From: Mycteria americana
Taxonomy: Eukaryota; Chordata; Aves; Ciconiiformes; Ciconiidae
Reading direction: 5' to 3'
Assembly: GCF_035582795.1 (NCBI RefSeq)
Contig: NC_134367.1
Location: 84,365,062-84,429,061 of the forward strand
Length of the DNA: 64,000 nt
The translations under genes were made by a program, and so were the position numbers. The notes under the pieces were generated by a model. The model did no database searches. It saw only the letters and a program-made list of their open reading frames with translations, and was not told the origin of the DNA. Each line of letters begins with the position of its first letter. Position 1 is the stretch's first letter. This document shows positions 39,257 to 50,560 of the stretch, one piece after another.

Positions 39257-42200
39257 AGTGTGAGCCTGTTGAAGGTAGTTGGACGGATTTTTTGCTTATT
39301 ATTCAGTCTCGCATTTGGCCGTTCTCTGTCAGCTCTATGAGGTTTATTTTGGTTCTCTGGGTTTATTTACACCATTTAAAGGTGGTACTAAATATTTTAA
39401 AACATGAATGGAAGCAAAATTATCCAGGATAGATGAGAAAGTTTCTAGCTATTTTTTATTGTTGCCAATTCAAAATATTTTGTGTGTGAAATAGATTATG
39501 TTCAAAGTTGCACTTCTGTCCAGTCCGAATGGCATACTAAAATTAGTCCCACTGATTCAGCTGGAGCCACTTTGGATATACAGTAGCATTATATTCCTGT
39601 GGATGTCAAATTTGACCTCAGCTAGAGAAAATTAATAGTTTTGCCCTACAAGCATTTCCATGTATTATATAGGACTTTTATCAGGTATATTGTATTTCTG
39701 TCGAACACCCCAAAACCCTTGGGGCAGGAACATCTGATTAATGGCTTGGGTATATACCTTCAGTGCTAAGCATAAAAATACTAACACGCAGGAACATACA
39801 TCAGCTACAGAAGATTCAGTTAGAAGAGTACTTGCTTAAGGAGGGAGTTGGGTTGTCTTCCAAAGACTGAGTTACTACAGGTGATTTTGATGAACTGGAG
39901 AAGAGGGAAGATGTTAACTTCATGCTGTAATTTCTGTAGCTGTGATTATTTTGTTGCCCAATGAAATATCTTTGCTATCTTGTCCTACTACTGTCACTGT
40001 ACCCTTTAAATGTAAAACTTTTATCTTGGGGGGTGGGAGTTACCTTTCTCATGCAAGGAGTAGTATTTTGACAAGTGTAAACTTCCATCCCAGAGAAACT
40101 TCTGGCAAGCTAGTATTGATGGGAGGTGAAAATAAATACAGTTTAAATTATATTTTCCTCTGACATGGCATCACATTGTAGACAACATAATGCTAATATA
40201 TCTTACTGGCTGTGCCTTTTAAGAGCCGACTATCAGTCAAGCATATAATTTCATGTTGTCTGGAAAAAAATAGAAAGGTGTATCTAACAGGACAGAATAA
40301 GTCACCACATTCTGGAGTAAGTACTAATTGTTCCCTTGCTATAGGGCTCTGCCATTTTAAAAAAATACACTGTTTCCCAACTATTCTGTGCTTGAATGAT
40401 TTGTAGGTGTTTTATTAAAGTAATGCATGAGTACGAGGTTCAGAAAAGCTGTTTATAGTGGCTCCAGCTTGTTGTGTTGTGTACAGTGTACCATGCTAGG
40501 TGGCTCCAACCTAAACTGAGTCAAATCCTGCTCCATTTTGCCCACTATTCCTCAAATAGGTATATACTGTTTAACAAATTTTTTTTAGCTTGTTCCTTAC
40601 TCTTGGTAGCATTGCTAGTATACTACAATACTTTTTCTCTCCTCATATTAAAAATCTTAAGTAGCTCCATAAATCTACAAATTCCAAATCATGTGGGATC
40701 CCATAGTTTATCTTCTAATGTCCAACACCATATTGTCATGCTTCAGTTTTAGCTGCAATGCTTAAACATAATTAAAATAATATGCACAAGTATTTTTAAT
40801 TGCATGTCTCTAGCAGCTGCTATTTCTTAAGAAGAAACATCACTTACAGCAAAGTTTGATAAGAACCTAAGAGCTAGCTATGTTGTTGCCTCTTACTACA
40901 ATATTGAAATGTCATCTTTATTAAACATTTCGGTGAACTTTAAAATTTTCACTCCCATGCATCTTTTTTCTCTCATAAGATGCATGCTCACTTCACGTTT
41001 GTCAGCACTGCTACCCAAGCTGTCCAGAGTCACTTGCCTGCATGACAGGAGAAAGTATTAACACCCATCTGTCATTTAATTTACACCTTGAAATGACAGC
41101 AGCTGGGAAAGAATAAAACAGCAGAAAAACAATATTTATTGGACAGAGGAATGAGGTGGTTCTGGCATATTAAAGTGGAGATTTGTGTAATAGGGCCTCT
41201 GACTTCCATGGCTCCTTTCTGGGGCTACAGAAAACGGGCAGCTAAATCTTTCAGTGATGGAGGCAAAATTTCTAGCAGGGCTGACCAAGCCCCTGCTACT
41301 CTGCACCAGCCTGTGCTGAGAGGTAGGCAAGTGCTCAGCATATGTCACTACTTGGCTGGTCAACAATGTCACTGGCTTGGTTGTTGGAACCTTTGCTTGC
41401 TCTGAGACTTAGAACTTTATACTAACTGTCTTCTCATGCCATTGTGAAATAGTCCTGTACTAAGCACAGCCAGCCCAGACTTAAATTTCTGGATCTGCAT
41501 GATGTTATTTTTAGTACACTTTGAGAATCTTGTACCTGTAATAATGGAGGAATTTGACACTAGATACAAGCAGTATTACAGGCAATTCTCAGATGAAATC
41601 CTATCCTTGTCCATCCCTTAAAGCTAGAGAGAACATGGACTCTGCATATGCAACGATGCTGGACTTCAGAGGCCTGACTGAAATTTTTAATCCCATTCAT
41701 GCCCGTTATCACTACTCCTGCCCTGAATGCCCTAGAGACTTAAATCAAGCCAGTAATCAGTATCTGTAGATTCAGTGAGCATTCTGTTTTCATCCTCTCA
41801 TCTTAACCTAAATCATCCTTCTGCATTGGTTTGCATACCTTGCAAGGAGCTCTGTCACTTGGCAGGGAGGCAGCGTCAAACTCCTGCACAGTTACTCTCT
41901 GCTTGCACGGCTGGACCACTGCTGTTCACCTGTATTTGATTTTGGAACTGACCTCCACAGCAACAAACACTTTCACAGGCTCAAAGTAAGGGTGGCATAA
42001 GAAATAAAATAAATTTAGTGCATTATTTAGTACATGTTAATTAAGCAGATAATTAGTTTGGCTTTCATCTGCTGGAGATTTTTTACTTTCTCTTTCTGAT
42101 AACGGTGCAGTGAGCCTGTAATGTTACCTTCAGTGACAGTGAAAGGTTGCACTTAACTGATGCCAGCTCGCTTCCACATTCAATACCATGGTGTTTTAGT

Positions 42201-43089
42201 ATTCCGGGTAAACTGAGCTTGTGCAGTGGTGAAAGGGAACAATTTTTTCTCCTTGGACTTCATTTTTTTCCTATGAGACACATACATACACACAAAAAAA
42301 TTCTTTAACATCAACTGTCTCTACTTGTAGGCGATCAAATTTTGTCTAAGTATCTATTACTGGATTTTAATTTTTTTGTTTGTGAATAAGGTGTTTGTAT
42401 AAGGTACACACCTACGCTCACACACTTACTTAAGCTTAACTGTATGTTTTCCACTTAAGTTAGGCGGTGTGTTTAAAAAAAAAACCACGTTGCTTGATAA
42501 AAGGCCGGGTGCCTATGGTACTGGTAAACAGCATGACGGGGAAAGCGGAAGGGTGCTCCTGCCAGACCGGGCCCACGGTCCCTTCAGGACCGTCACTGCT
42601 AGGGTGGTCACACCCACCCCGCCTCAGCCCTAGTTCGGTCTCGGTGAAGAGTGAACCCCCTCCGCCTCGGGGCTGCGGCCCATCACCTCACCCGCGGGCG
42701 CCCCCTTCTGCCGGGGCAGCCGGAAACCGCCCCACGCAAACCCGCTCCGCCCGCCCACCCGTGCCCCGGCTCCCTCGCACCGCTGCTCCTTCACTCCGTC
42801 CTAACGGACGCCGGACGAGGAGACACGCGACGAACGACGCGGCCCCAGCCTGAGCCGCCCTCCCTCCGGGCGGCAGCCGGCCGGCCCCGCGTCGCACCCC
42901 AGCGCCCCACGGCTCGGCTCCCTCAGCGCCGGGGCCGCGCCCCGAGCACCCGGCCGGGGGCCCGGGACCCGCACCGGCGGTGCGAGAAGAGCACGGGAGC
43001 GGGCACCCAGCGCGCCCCGGCGGCCCCTCGCTTCGCTCCTCGGCTGAGAGGGAGCGGGTGGGCCTGCCCGGGGGAGGCGCGGCCCCCCT

Positions 43090-43120
43090 CCGCCCCGCCC
43101 CGCCCCGCCCCGCCTCGCCT
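43090..43120 (+). promoter_or_regulatory. tandem GC-box (Sp1/KLF-type) array
   Basis: Pentamer CCGCC/CCCGC repeats give several overlapping CCGCCC sites in a 31-bp stretch. They are typical Sp1/KLF binding sites of TATA-less promoters and lie about 370 to 400 bp upstream of the predicted start codon. The same pentamer periodicity makes the tract prone to length change. Confidence 0.75.
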
Positions 43121-43129
43121 CAGGGCCGG

Positions 43130-43144
43130 CCGCCAGGGGGCGAG
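43130..43144 (+). promoter_or_regulatory. CTCF-like motif (plus)
   Basis: CCGCCAGGGGGCGAG is a close match to the CTCF core consensus (CCASYAGRKGGCRS-type). It lies in the CpG island and pairs with an opposite-strand motif 33 bp away. Binding is inferred from motif match only. Confidence 0.7.
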
Positions 43145-43177
43145 CGGCACGGGCCGTTGGCGGCGGCGGGGCCGCGG

Positions 43178-43195
43178 GGCTCCCCCTGCTGGCGG
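43178..43195 (-). promoter_or_regulatory. CTCF-like motif (minus)
   Basis: Read on the minus strand this is CCGCCAGCAGGGGGAGCC, a textbook-like CTCF core. With the plus-strand motif at 43,130-43,144 it forms a facing pair about 300 bp upstream of the start codon. Confidence 0.7.
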
Positions 43196-43491
43196 CCGGC
43201 GGCAACGCGCGGGGTGGGGGGCGCGGAGCGCGCCCTGCCCTGCCCGGCCCGGCCCGGCCCCCGCCGCCGGCGCTCCGCAGGCGGCAGCGCCTCGCAGGCG
43301 GCAGTAGCTGCCCGCCCGCCTGCCTGCTTGCCTCTCCCGCCGGCGGCCAGCCCGGGGACCCTCTGCGGCGGGGGCCGCCGCCTCCCCGCTCCCTCCCTGC
43401 CTTCCTTCCCGCCTCTTACCCGGCCGGTGAGCGCCGCCGGCTCGCCCCGCCGTGAAGTCTGGGCGCCCCCCAGCCATCGCTGCTGCTCCCC

Positions 43492-43544
43492 ATGGGGATC
43501 CGGGAGTTCCCCAACGGCTCCGCGCGGGGCAAAGCCGCCACCCT
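43492..43544 (+). CDS. coding exon 1 of an unidentified vertebrate gene
   Basis: The ATG at 43,492 begins MGIREFPNGSARGKAAT and the exon ends with two bases of a split codon at a consensus donor (CT|GTAAGT). An in-frame TGA lies 39 bp upstream (43,453-43,455), so this is the first possible ATG of the frame; it has G at +4 but C at -3, a moderate initiation context. Splicing to the acceptor at 43,877-43,878 restores the frame as Leu-Gly-Met and joins directly to a conserved-looking exon. That three-way agreement of start, donor and frame is the main evidence. I do not recognise the protein. An alternative is that translation starts at the ATG at 43,883 in the next exon and that this exon is 5' untranslated in some transcripts. 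Confidence 0.7.
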
Positions 43545-43557
43545 GTAAGTACTGCTG

Positions 43558-43600
43558 CGGGGCCGGGCCGGGCCGGGCGGGAGGGCTGGGAGGGACGGGG
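43558..43600 (+). repeat. G-quadruplex-forming run
   Basis: Eight or more runs of three to four G separated by one or two bases (GGGCC repeats, then GGGA, GGGCT, GGGA, GGGAC). It begins 14 bp downstream of the exon-1 splice donor on the non-template strand, a position often associated with R-loops at CpG-island promoters. Confidence 0.8.
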
Positions 43601-43601
43601 A

Positions 43602-43675
43602 CACCCCACCCCACCCCACCCCACCCCACCCTACCCTATCCCATCCCATCTCACCTCACCTCACCTCACCTCAGC
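43602..43675 (+). repeat. graded pentanucleotide array
   Basis: About 15 consecutive 5-bp units change stepwise along the array: CCCCA units, then CCCTA, then TCCCA, then TCTCA, then CCTCA. The complementary strand is G-rich in the first half, so strand G-richness switches from plus (preceding run) to minus here. Confidence 0.85.
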
Positions 43676-43878
43676 CGCCGGCGCCGCCCGCCCCCGGGGG
43701 TCGGTCCGGCGGAGGGCGGCGAGGAAAGTTTGCGGCGCGGCTGCCGCGGGCGCCGGGGCCGCTCACCTGCCGGCGGAGGTCCCGCCGCCCGCCGCCAAGT
43801 TCGCCTCGGGCCGGCGGAGGGCGGCGGCGGCGCTGCCAGCCGCGGCCCCCCCGCTGACGCCCCTCTCCCGGCCCCCAG

Positions 43879-44108
43879 CGGCATGCGGCGCTCCCCCGAT
43901 GTCAGCCCCCGGCGGCTGTCCGACATCAGCCCGCAGCTGCGGCAGCTGAAGTACCTGGTGGTGGACGAGGCCATCAAAGAGGACTTGAAGTGGTCCCGCT
44001 CCGTGGAGGACCTCACCAGCGCTTCTGTGGGGCTCACCTCCATCGAGGAGCGGATCCTCCGCATCACCGGCTACTACGGCTACCAGCCCTGGGCCGCCAG
44101 CTACAAAC
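43879..44108 (+). CDS. coding exon 2 of the same unidentified gene
   Basis: The exon is bounded by a polypyrimidine-CAG acceptor and an AAAC|GTGAGT donor and contributes residues 18 to 94 plus one base of the next codon. It opens with an arginine/serine/proline segment (RRSPDVSPRRLSDISPQ) containing two Ser-Pro sites and an RRLS motif suited to basophilic kinases. It then has an amphipathic, probably helical segment (LRQLKYLVVDEAIKEDLKW) and a compact segment ending ITGYYGYQPWAASYK. There is no signal peptide or membrane span. The sequence has the look of a conserved intracellular protein, but I cannot assign a family with confidence. No further exon is visible in the remaining 20 kb, so the next intron is long or the continuation lies outside the window. 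Confidence 0.8.
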
Positions 44109-46424
44109 GTGAGTCCCCGGCACGGCCGGGCGTGGGGCTGCGAGGAGGGGGACGAGCGCCGGGGCTTTGCGTGGGGGCCACCACGGCACAGAGACGGCTG
44201 ATGAGTGTGGGTTCGAGGGGCTGGTCGCTTTACCCGTGGAAAAAACTCGCCCCATGGAAGCGCTCTCACTCTCTGCAAAGAATTCTGTGCCCGTGTTGCA
44301 TTAGTCCTTAGGCAGTTGTTGGCTCATAGGAACATAGTGCTCAGAATCACGACAGCTAAATTCTGCTAAGAAAATAGGTCAAATATTTGTCTGAATGTTG
44401 CAGACACACTTTGTGATGCTGATTACCGTGTTTGTGGCAGCTGTGTATAAGCCCCAGCACATTCACGCGCATACTGTTTTCACAAACAGTTATCCATGTG
44501 CCTTTCCGTTGTTTTGGGAGTCTGTTAGATTTTCACAGCAGTTGATCTGAATGTTATGCCTTTTCTTATGTCAAGTGGAACTGTTTCTTCCATATGCCTG
44601 CACTTGAAAAAGAAACTTCCTATGATGTCCTTCCAAATGTCAACAATATGAAGAGAGACATAGCTGTATTCCTCCACAGAGGTGATTTACAAAGGAACCG
44701 ATACCTTGAGTGGTTGTAATGTATCGACTAGTATTTTTGCATGTAATGCCTTATTTCTTGTCCATCTTTCATCACCACGATGGCAATTGCATGAAATAAC
44801 AAGTTCTAAGAATAATTTACCAATTAACTGAAGTCATAAAAATATTTTGGTTGTCTTAATGTCGTTTGTAACATCAGAGGGGTTTCTGTTGTAAAAAGGA
44901 TTCTGCTGTACAGAAATCATTGCTTTGCTGGGAAGACTGGCTCTGATAAAGTGATTGTTTTCATGTTGTACTTTCCTAAGTATTAAGTGTAAACGTTCTG
45001 AAATGTTTACTCATGGATTATCTGTTTGGCAGTGTGCTTAATAATGGAAGAAAATGATACAAGAAAGCGTGGTAGACAGTACTAGTTCAGTTTTTCTGTG
45101 AGGAAGAGCCACTCCTGATTGCCTGATAATAGGACTTTACTAATAAATATTCTAAGACTTCTTCTGTAAGAGCCTTTTATTTTTCTTGATTGTGATTATG
45201 ACGGAAATATCTGGTATTTGCTACTTTACTCACAGGGAGTATGGGATTTCTCTAAGAGCAATTCCATTGCCTGGATTGGGACCTTTCTTGAGAGTAAAGC
45301 TTATTCAGGTCAGTTCTCAGGATCAGATCATACGCTGATGCCAGACTGAGTTGGATGTTAGTGCTTCTATCTGACAGAGTGACTAATAGTCCAGCTGAAG
45401 TCGCACTGAGCTGCTATGGCTGAACGTTCTGAAATAATAAAGGACATGCTGGCTCCTCAATTATAACCTCTATGTTGAAATTTATAACTGTGTCTGAAAA
45501 AGTTAATTGCAAGCCTAAGTCTGCTATTCTAGTTATATTTTCTCTCATAACTCGTTCTGAATAACAAAATTACATACTTGAGTTGTAATGGTGGGGGATA
45601 AATATACAAAGTGTCTGAGTTTCATAAATGTATGTCTAAAAATAATAGGTTATGTGAAGTCATTGCCAATTTAAAACCTGAGTTGCTAGAAAGTAGAAGA
45701 ACATGCAGAAGAAAAGACCCATCTCTCTAGCTGGTATAATATGGCATGGCTGAAGCAGAGCTGTGTTGATCTGCATCAGCTGAACAGCTGACTGAATGCA
45801 TGTAAATGGGGTAGATCGTCAAAAGTGGGAAGTCAACTTTGTAACAGCTACTTTGAAACCTCTTTGAATACTCCTTCAAGCTGGGCTTATGCCCAGTTTT
45901 GGAACACGGACTTGCCCTGTGACTTTCCAGTTAAAAGGTTTAATTGGCCCAAGAACGGTGAAAAAATGATTTTTACTAGGTTCAAATTGCACCCTGGGTA
46001 CTTTTTGACATCTTATTGTGCATGCTTATAGACATTCAGGTGCTGTTGGCACTATGAGTATAGTTATGGAGTGCATTAATGATGGACCTGCTTTATGGAA
46101 AATAAGTCCGTAATCTAGTCTGATCTAGATTTGGTCTCTCTCTCTCAGCAGCATTCTTTTTATTGTAACTAAATCACCTGTAGGGCCAGATCTGTTTTTT
46201 TTTTCACTGGAGTGTATTCCTCTGATACGTCATTTAGGCTGTTTATATATATTTATGTATATATGTATAAAATTGTTTGAGACATTCAGAAAGTTTTTGC
46301 TTTTTTTTTTTTAACAAAACTCCATGAGGGAAACTACCAGAGATAATCAGAGATAGTGTTGCCATGACCCCAAAACTTGCTTGGAGACTAGTTTTGTTGG
46401 GGTAAAAACCTGACCATTTAAAAC
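44109..46424 (+). other. start of a long intron
   Basis: After the donor at 44,109 the sequence leaves the CpG island and becomes AT-rich. I see no exon with acceptor, open frame and donor, and no recognisable repeat. Confidence 0.6.
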
Positions 46425-47390
46425 ATACTGGGATACCTCAAGGTTATGTACTAAGTCCAGTATTTAATATACTTATGAAGTCGATGGAAAGAGGGGAGGA
46501 AGAAGTGAAAATCTGCTGAAGACACAAACTGATACAGATTGGACAGAACGGGAAAGGACTCGCCATTACTCTAGGGAGACCTGATCCAGCCAGGTGAATA
46601 GCCCAAATGTCAACAAATGACATTCAGTTATCACAAATAGAAGTCTCATGTTTCCTGAAAATGCTAAAATTACCTGCAAAATTTCACATCATTACATCGG
46701 CTGGTGAGAGGGAATAGTTTGGGACTGTACACAGCTCAGGGAAGACCTCTGCTGTTTGACTGCTCTTGCAAACCGGATTTTAGGAACTGGAATAATGAAT
46801 GTACTTCTGTGTTATCATGCCTTCAGAGAATTTAGTGGTACAGCCTAGTGAAATACTGTGTAATATTGGTTATCTCCTCTCAAAAAAGATTACAGAAGGC
46901 TCTGAGATGAGTAAGGAGAAAGAGTATAGACTATCTATAAAAAGTCTCGAGAGTTTTAGCTGTTTACCTTAAAGAGATTGAAACAAAAGCATGGAAAGTA
47001 CTGGCACATATTGCTCAGGCAGATAGAAGAGTTTTTCTTCTTATTGTGTCATAAGAGAAAAACAGGTGGACAGTCAATGAAGCTGAAAAGCCATCAATGA
47101 AAAACTGATAGAAATAATTTTTAAGAAAACACGTAATTTGTTCTTGAGATCAAGAATTCAAGGGCTTGTAATTGATGGCAGTGACAAGATCTAGAATTGT
47201 AATAAGTTGGGAAAAATATTGGAGAGAATATTAAACTTCATTATTCAGAATTCAGATTAGCCCCTCTTAGGCTGGGAGGGGGCTGCTTCTTGAGGGTTTC
47301 TTGCACTTTCCTCCATAGGGTCTGCCCACCTTCAGAAAGAGGACAGGAGTGTGTCCTGATCCAATCTGGCAGTTCTTATTTTTCTGAAAT
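46425..47390 (+). mobile_element. ancient, heavily decayed CR1-type LINE
   Basis: Translation of the left part shows the remains of reverse transcriptase motif B and the following strand (GIPQGYVLSPVFNILM, from 46,428) and, about 70 bp later, a decayed catalytic motif (KSAEDTN). Frames are broken by stops and indels after that. The right end, 'ctgatccaatctggcagttcttattttt' in pieces around 47,355-47,388, resembles the 3' terminus of old amniote CR1/L3-like elements ('tctgatccagtatggcagttcttatgttc'). It is far more diverged than the other copies, so it is an old insertion. Both boundaries are approximate. Confidence 0.65.
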
Positions 47391-49631
47391 TCTCACTATT
47401 GATTTTCAGGGTAACTAATTATGTGAATAACTGCTCTCCAGTCTAAATCAAATACTCATATGTGTCCCATGGGGACTATTTTGCAGCATCTGATCTGATT
47501 TCTCAAATGCAAAGGCAGAGGGGAAGAAACACACGTAAGATGCAGGCAGTTTGTAGAATCATACTCTGACGCAGCTATCTCAATAACAGAGCTCAATATT
47601 TGTGAAATCCTAGTTATCGACAAGAGGTATGTTAATTGACTTTTAAATTTTTTTAATTAACACATAGCGATCAAAGAATTTGATTTAAAAAAAACCAAAA
47701 CTAAAACACCGCAAAATTTATAGATCCCAGTGACAGCCTTTTTGTTGTATGGAGATCAAACCATTGTTAGGGCTGTATTAGCAGTGCTGTTCTCTTCCAC
47801 GAAGGTGAAGTAAATTACCATGATTTCTGCCTCTAAAAGAGTGTGACTTCAGTTTAATAGCAGAGACAAGTTTGGAGGTGAGCAGCCATATTTTAAGTTT
47901 CCATTTTGCACCATTATTAGTAGGAATTAGGTTTCTAAATATTTTTAGAAGTATAGTCCCTAGGAGCTTTTCGGCACTTGAGAAATACAGGTGTCACTGA
48001 ACTCTTGAACTGTCTTGCTGATCTGTATGGAAGACTTGTCTATTTTAATTACTGTAGCAACTGGCAGGGCACTTGTTTCCACCTGAAATGTGCACAGCTA
48101 GCACCTTTGTGAAACATTCATTTTTCTCTACATTAACTAGGTCTATTTTGTGGTGATTCAATATCACAGTCTGTCATTATGTGATTAGTATTTTAAATGC
48201 ATTCACGTGGGCTTGAGCCAGCTATCCCTATTTTGCAATCTTTGCCTCTTCCTACAGATCACCCGCTTCTACTCCTTGTTTAAGATTAGGGTCTTTCTTC
48301 TAAAGCAGGGACTTTCAAATGTCCTTAGCAAGTCTTCCTAAATACAGACTGGTTATGGACAAATCAGGATAATATGGGTCCCTCCCTCCTTTTAGATGCC
48401 CAAGAGATGACCTGGCCTCCCACTTCTATTCGCTTCCCTTTGTATGCTTACAGATGTTACTCTACCTGCAGAAAGAATATCAGGAGAATAGTATGTACTT
48501 TTAACTCCTCTCAGTTCTATTCAGTAGGAATTGACCGCAGTCTGTAGTTCATGGCTGTGAACATACATTTCTATGTGACTTTGGCCTTGTGAATAATTCC
48601 AGGTTGTTCCAGTGATGACTTTTAAGTGGCATGCTGTTGTTCAGGTGAAAGTGAAAGATTGTGTCCAGTAACTGAAGTTCTCTGGCTCTGCTCCTCCCTG
48701 CTACTTTAAATATTAGTTTCCTATTTTTAATGTTTTTTCATAATTATTTCAACAATAACAAAATAAACCATACAGTTTTAATGCCCAGAATTTCAATATA
48801 GTACTTATCCAGCATGTAGCACAGTAGGTCTTGACCTGGACATGGAATTTTAAGTATTATCACCAATATGAGTAACATATTGGAACACACTGGCTTACAA
48901 ATATCCTGAACATTGCTCAGAAAGCATAATTGTCTGAGTATGAAAATGCCCTGGTTACTGAACTCTGATAGCCTTTCAAAGTAGTTTAGTGTTGGCTTTA
49001 GCTAATTAAAAGTATGAGCATTGTGCCCTTATAAATATTGGAGTACCAGTTATACAGCTAAAGACCAGTGTTTCCAGCTGATCCCCAGTGTTCTTCCTTG
49101 TAATCTGCTTTTCATGTGCCATTTAATGCTGTAACTTTCGCACTCGCTAAAAGCAAATCCAGTGGGGATATGAATCAGGATAAAAATATTAATGCTTGAA
49201 ATTTGTGCAAATACTGTTTTTGCGTATTTGCATCTGAGCAAGAATTTAACTTACTTCTTGAGGTGATATACAGGAATCTCCAGAAGTTCAAAGACAAAAG
49301 CTGAAGAGTATTGTTTTCTCTGGGGAAAGCCATTTTCAGGCCAGCTGTAACTGATTCATTTAAAACTGATTACTTGCTTTCCAATACGTAAATACTGAAT
49401 GTAATGCTCCTATAAGTAATGCAAGAATTGGTGGTATCATTCATGTTGCTGTTTCTGAGGTCAAATGATTATGTGAGAATCTCGCTTTTCAGGTGAAAAC
49501 ATGGAGTAACCTCTAGATTTCTTGCTCTGGGGGAGAAACTTGGATAGCTGCCCCAGGGTCTCAATCTATAGGTCAACACCCCCTGCCCCAAGCTTAGAAG
49601 ACAAGTAAAAATATGTGCTTTATCTGCTTTC

Positions 49632-49651
49632 TTTTTTTTTTTTTTTTTTTT
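49632..49651 (+). repeat. poly-T tract
   Basis: Uninterrupted run of 20 T. On the minus strand this would be a poly-A tail following sequence to its right, but that sequence (49,652-49,760) is not recognisable as a retrocopy. Confidence 0.9.
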
Positions 49652-50469
49652 AGCCAGGCTCATGGTGTCTGAGGCCTGATTCATTTCCTTCTAATGCTCT
49701 TCATTGGCAATCCTAACATAATTAATTGTTATGGTAGCAAGAAAAGCTAAGAAAACATGGTAACTCCTACAGGTGAAAGAAAGCAATGGTAATGAATTGC
49801 ATTGCAGAATTAAAAGTACTGTAGCATTGTTGTTTCAAATGTCAGCTCTGGTTGTCTGCTGCAAGCTAAACCTACCTGTGGTTATACACAAACCAGGGAT
49901 ATTACTGATTTATATCCACATGATAGCTCACACAAAACCTCCTAAGGCCATTTCCCCATATGTATCGTCCTCATTGTAACTGAGAATAAATGTCCCCAGA
50001 GACAGTCTCTTAAAGTATTTCAGAGACCTAATCATAAGCCTGCAGTGGATGTCCCAGAATATTACAGGAGATGTTTCTCTTTGGGACGGGAACCCATTGG
50101 CCCCTGTGGGCTTTAAGTCTTTGGGTGGTCTCGCAACTGAGAATGAATATAGAATAGCACAATCTGGCCACGTGAGACAGGGCAGAGAAGTACAGGTGAT
50201 GAATACTGAGCAGCTGCAAAGATACCACATGAATATTTAAAGAAAAAGGGAGATTGAAATATAGCCAGCCTTTCAGAAGTTTCTTTTTCAAGACAATTCC
50301 AATGGAGAAGAGACGTGTGGGTCCTTTGGCTTTTTTCAGGTGGTAAGAAAAGTATTTTTTGGCCAATGCTAAGCAGAAAACTGGTTCGTGTTACAATATA
50401 GAGCTTCGTTAATCACAAAATTTAAGTTTTAAATTGCTTGCTGGCAAGCCAAGCAAATTGTGATTTAAA

Positions 50470-50560
50470 CTGGTTTACTAAACACTTTGAATTGTTTAGT
50501 AAATATTTAGTAAATGGTAAATGTTTAGTGAACATTTAGTAACTTGTTTACTAAATAATT
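50470..50560. repeat. cluster of TTTAGTAAA / TTTACTAAA inverted and direct repeats
   Basis: A perfect 11-bp inverted repeat (TTTACTAAACA, 8-nt loop, TGTTTAGTAAA, at 50,474-50,503) is followed by four further variants of TTTAGTAAA or GTTTACTAAA within 60 bp. Two copies include GTTTAC-like forkhead-type cores. It could be a decayed tandem array or a binding-site cluster. Confidence 0.7.

Larger units (their letters stand above)
18339..42520. other. gene-poor AT-rich non-coding DNA
   Basis: About 24 kb in which I can support no coding exon, RNA gene or well-preserved transposon. Frames such as 23,510-23,908 (132 codons), 19,909-20,496 (195 codons) and 42,467-42,853 (entering the CpG island) show no family resemblance. 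The region holds short tandem duplications and inverted repeats listed separately, and one GC-richer patch at 19.3-20.7 kb. It lies upstream of the CpG-island promoter, so distal regulatory elements are plausible, but I see none I can name. Confidence 0.6.
43545..43878 (+). other. first intron (334 bp), G-quadruplex-prone and pentamer repeat-rich
   Basis: The intron begins GTAAGT and ends in a C/T-rich tract followed by CAG. Just inside the donor is a run of G-triplets (43,558-43,600), then a CCCCA pentamer array (43,602-43,675). The intron has no plus-strand stop in the frame of exon 2, so an unspliced or upstream-initiated reading would give one long open frame; I consider that a composition artefact. 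Confidence 0.7.
42520..44240. promoter_or_regulatory. CpG-island promoter
   Basis: Base composition switches abruptly from AT-rich to very GC- and CpG-rich at about 42,520 and returns at about 44,240. The island contains a GC-box array, two CTCF-like motifs, G-rich runs and the first two coding exons of a plus-strand gene. No TATA box is apparent, so dispersed CpG-type initiation is likely, probably between about 43,150 and 43,480, just upstream of the ATG at 43,492. CpG-island promoters are often bidirectional; a minus-strand upstream transcript is possible, but nothing in the sequence demonstrates it. Confidence 0.9.

Noticed and set aside
42651..44311. Long open frames on both strands across the CpG island (up to 443 codons plus, 233 codons minus)
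   Set aside because: Stop codons are rare by base composition; the translations are Pro/Arg/Ala/Gly-rich without domains, overlap in several frames and cross a consensus intron. Only the spliced two-exon reading is supported.
46238..46275. TATATATTTATGTATATATG run as a TATA promoter
   Set aside because: Low-complexity AT repeat in intron-like DNA with no associated transcript features.
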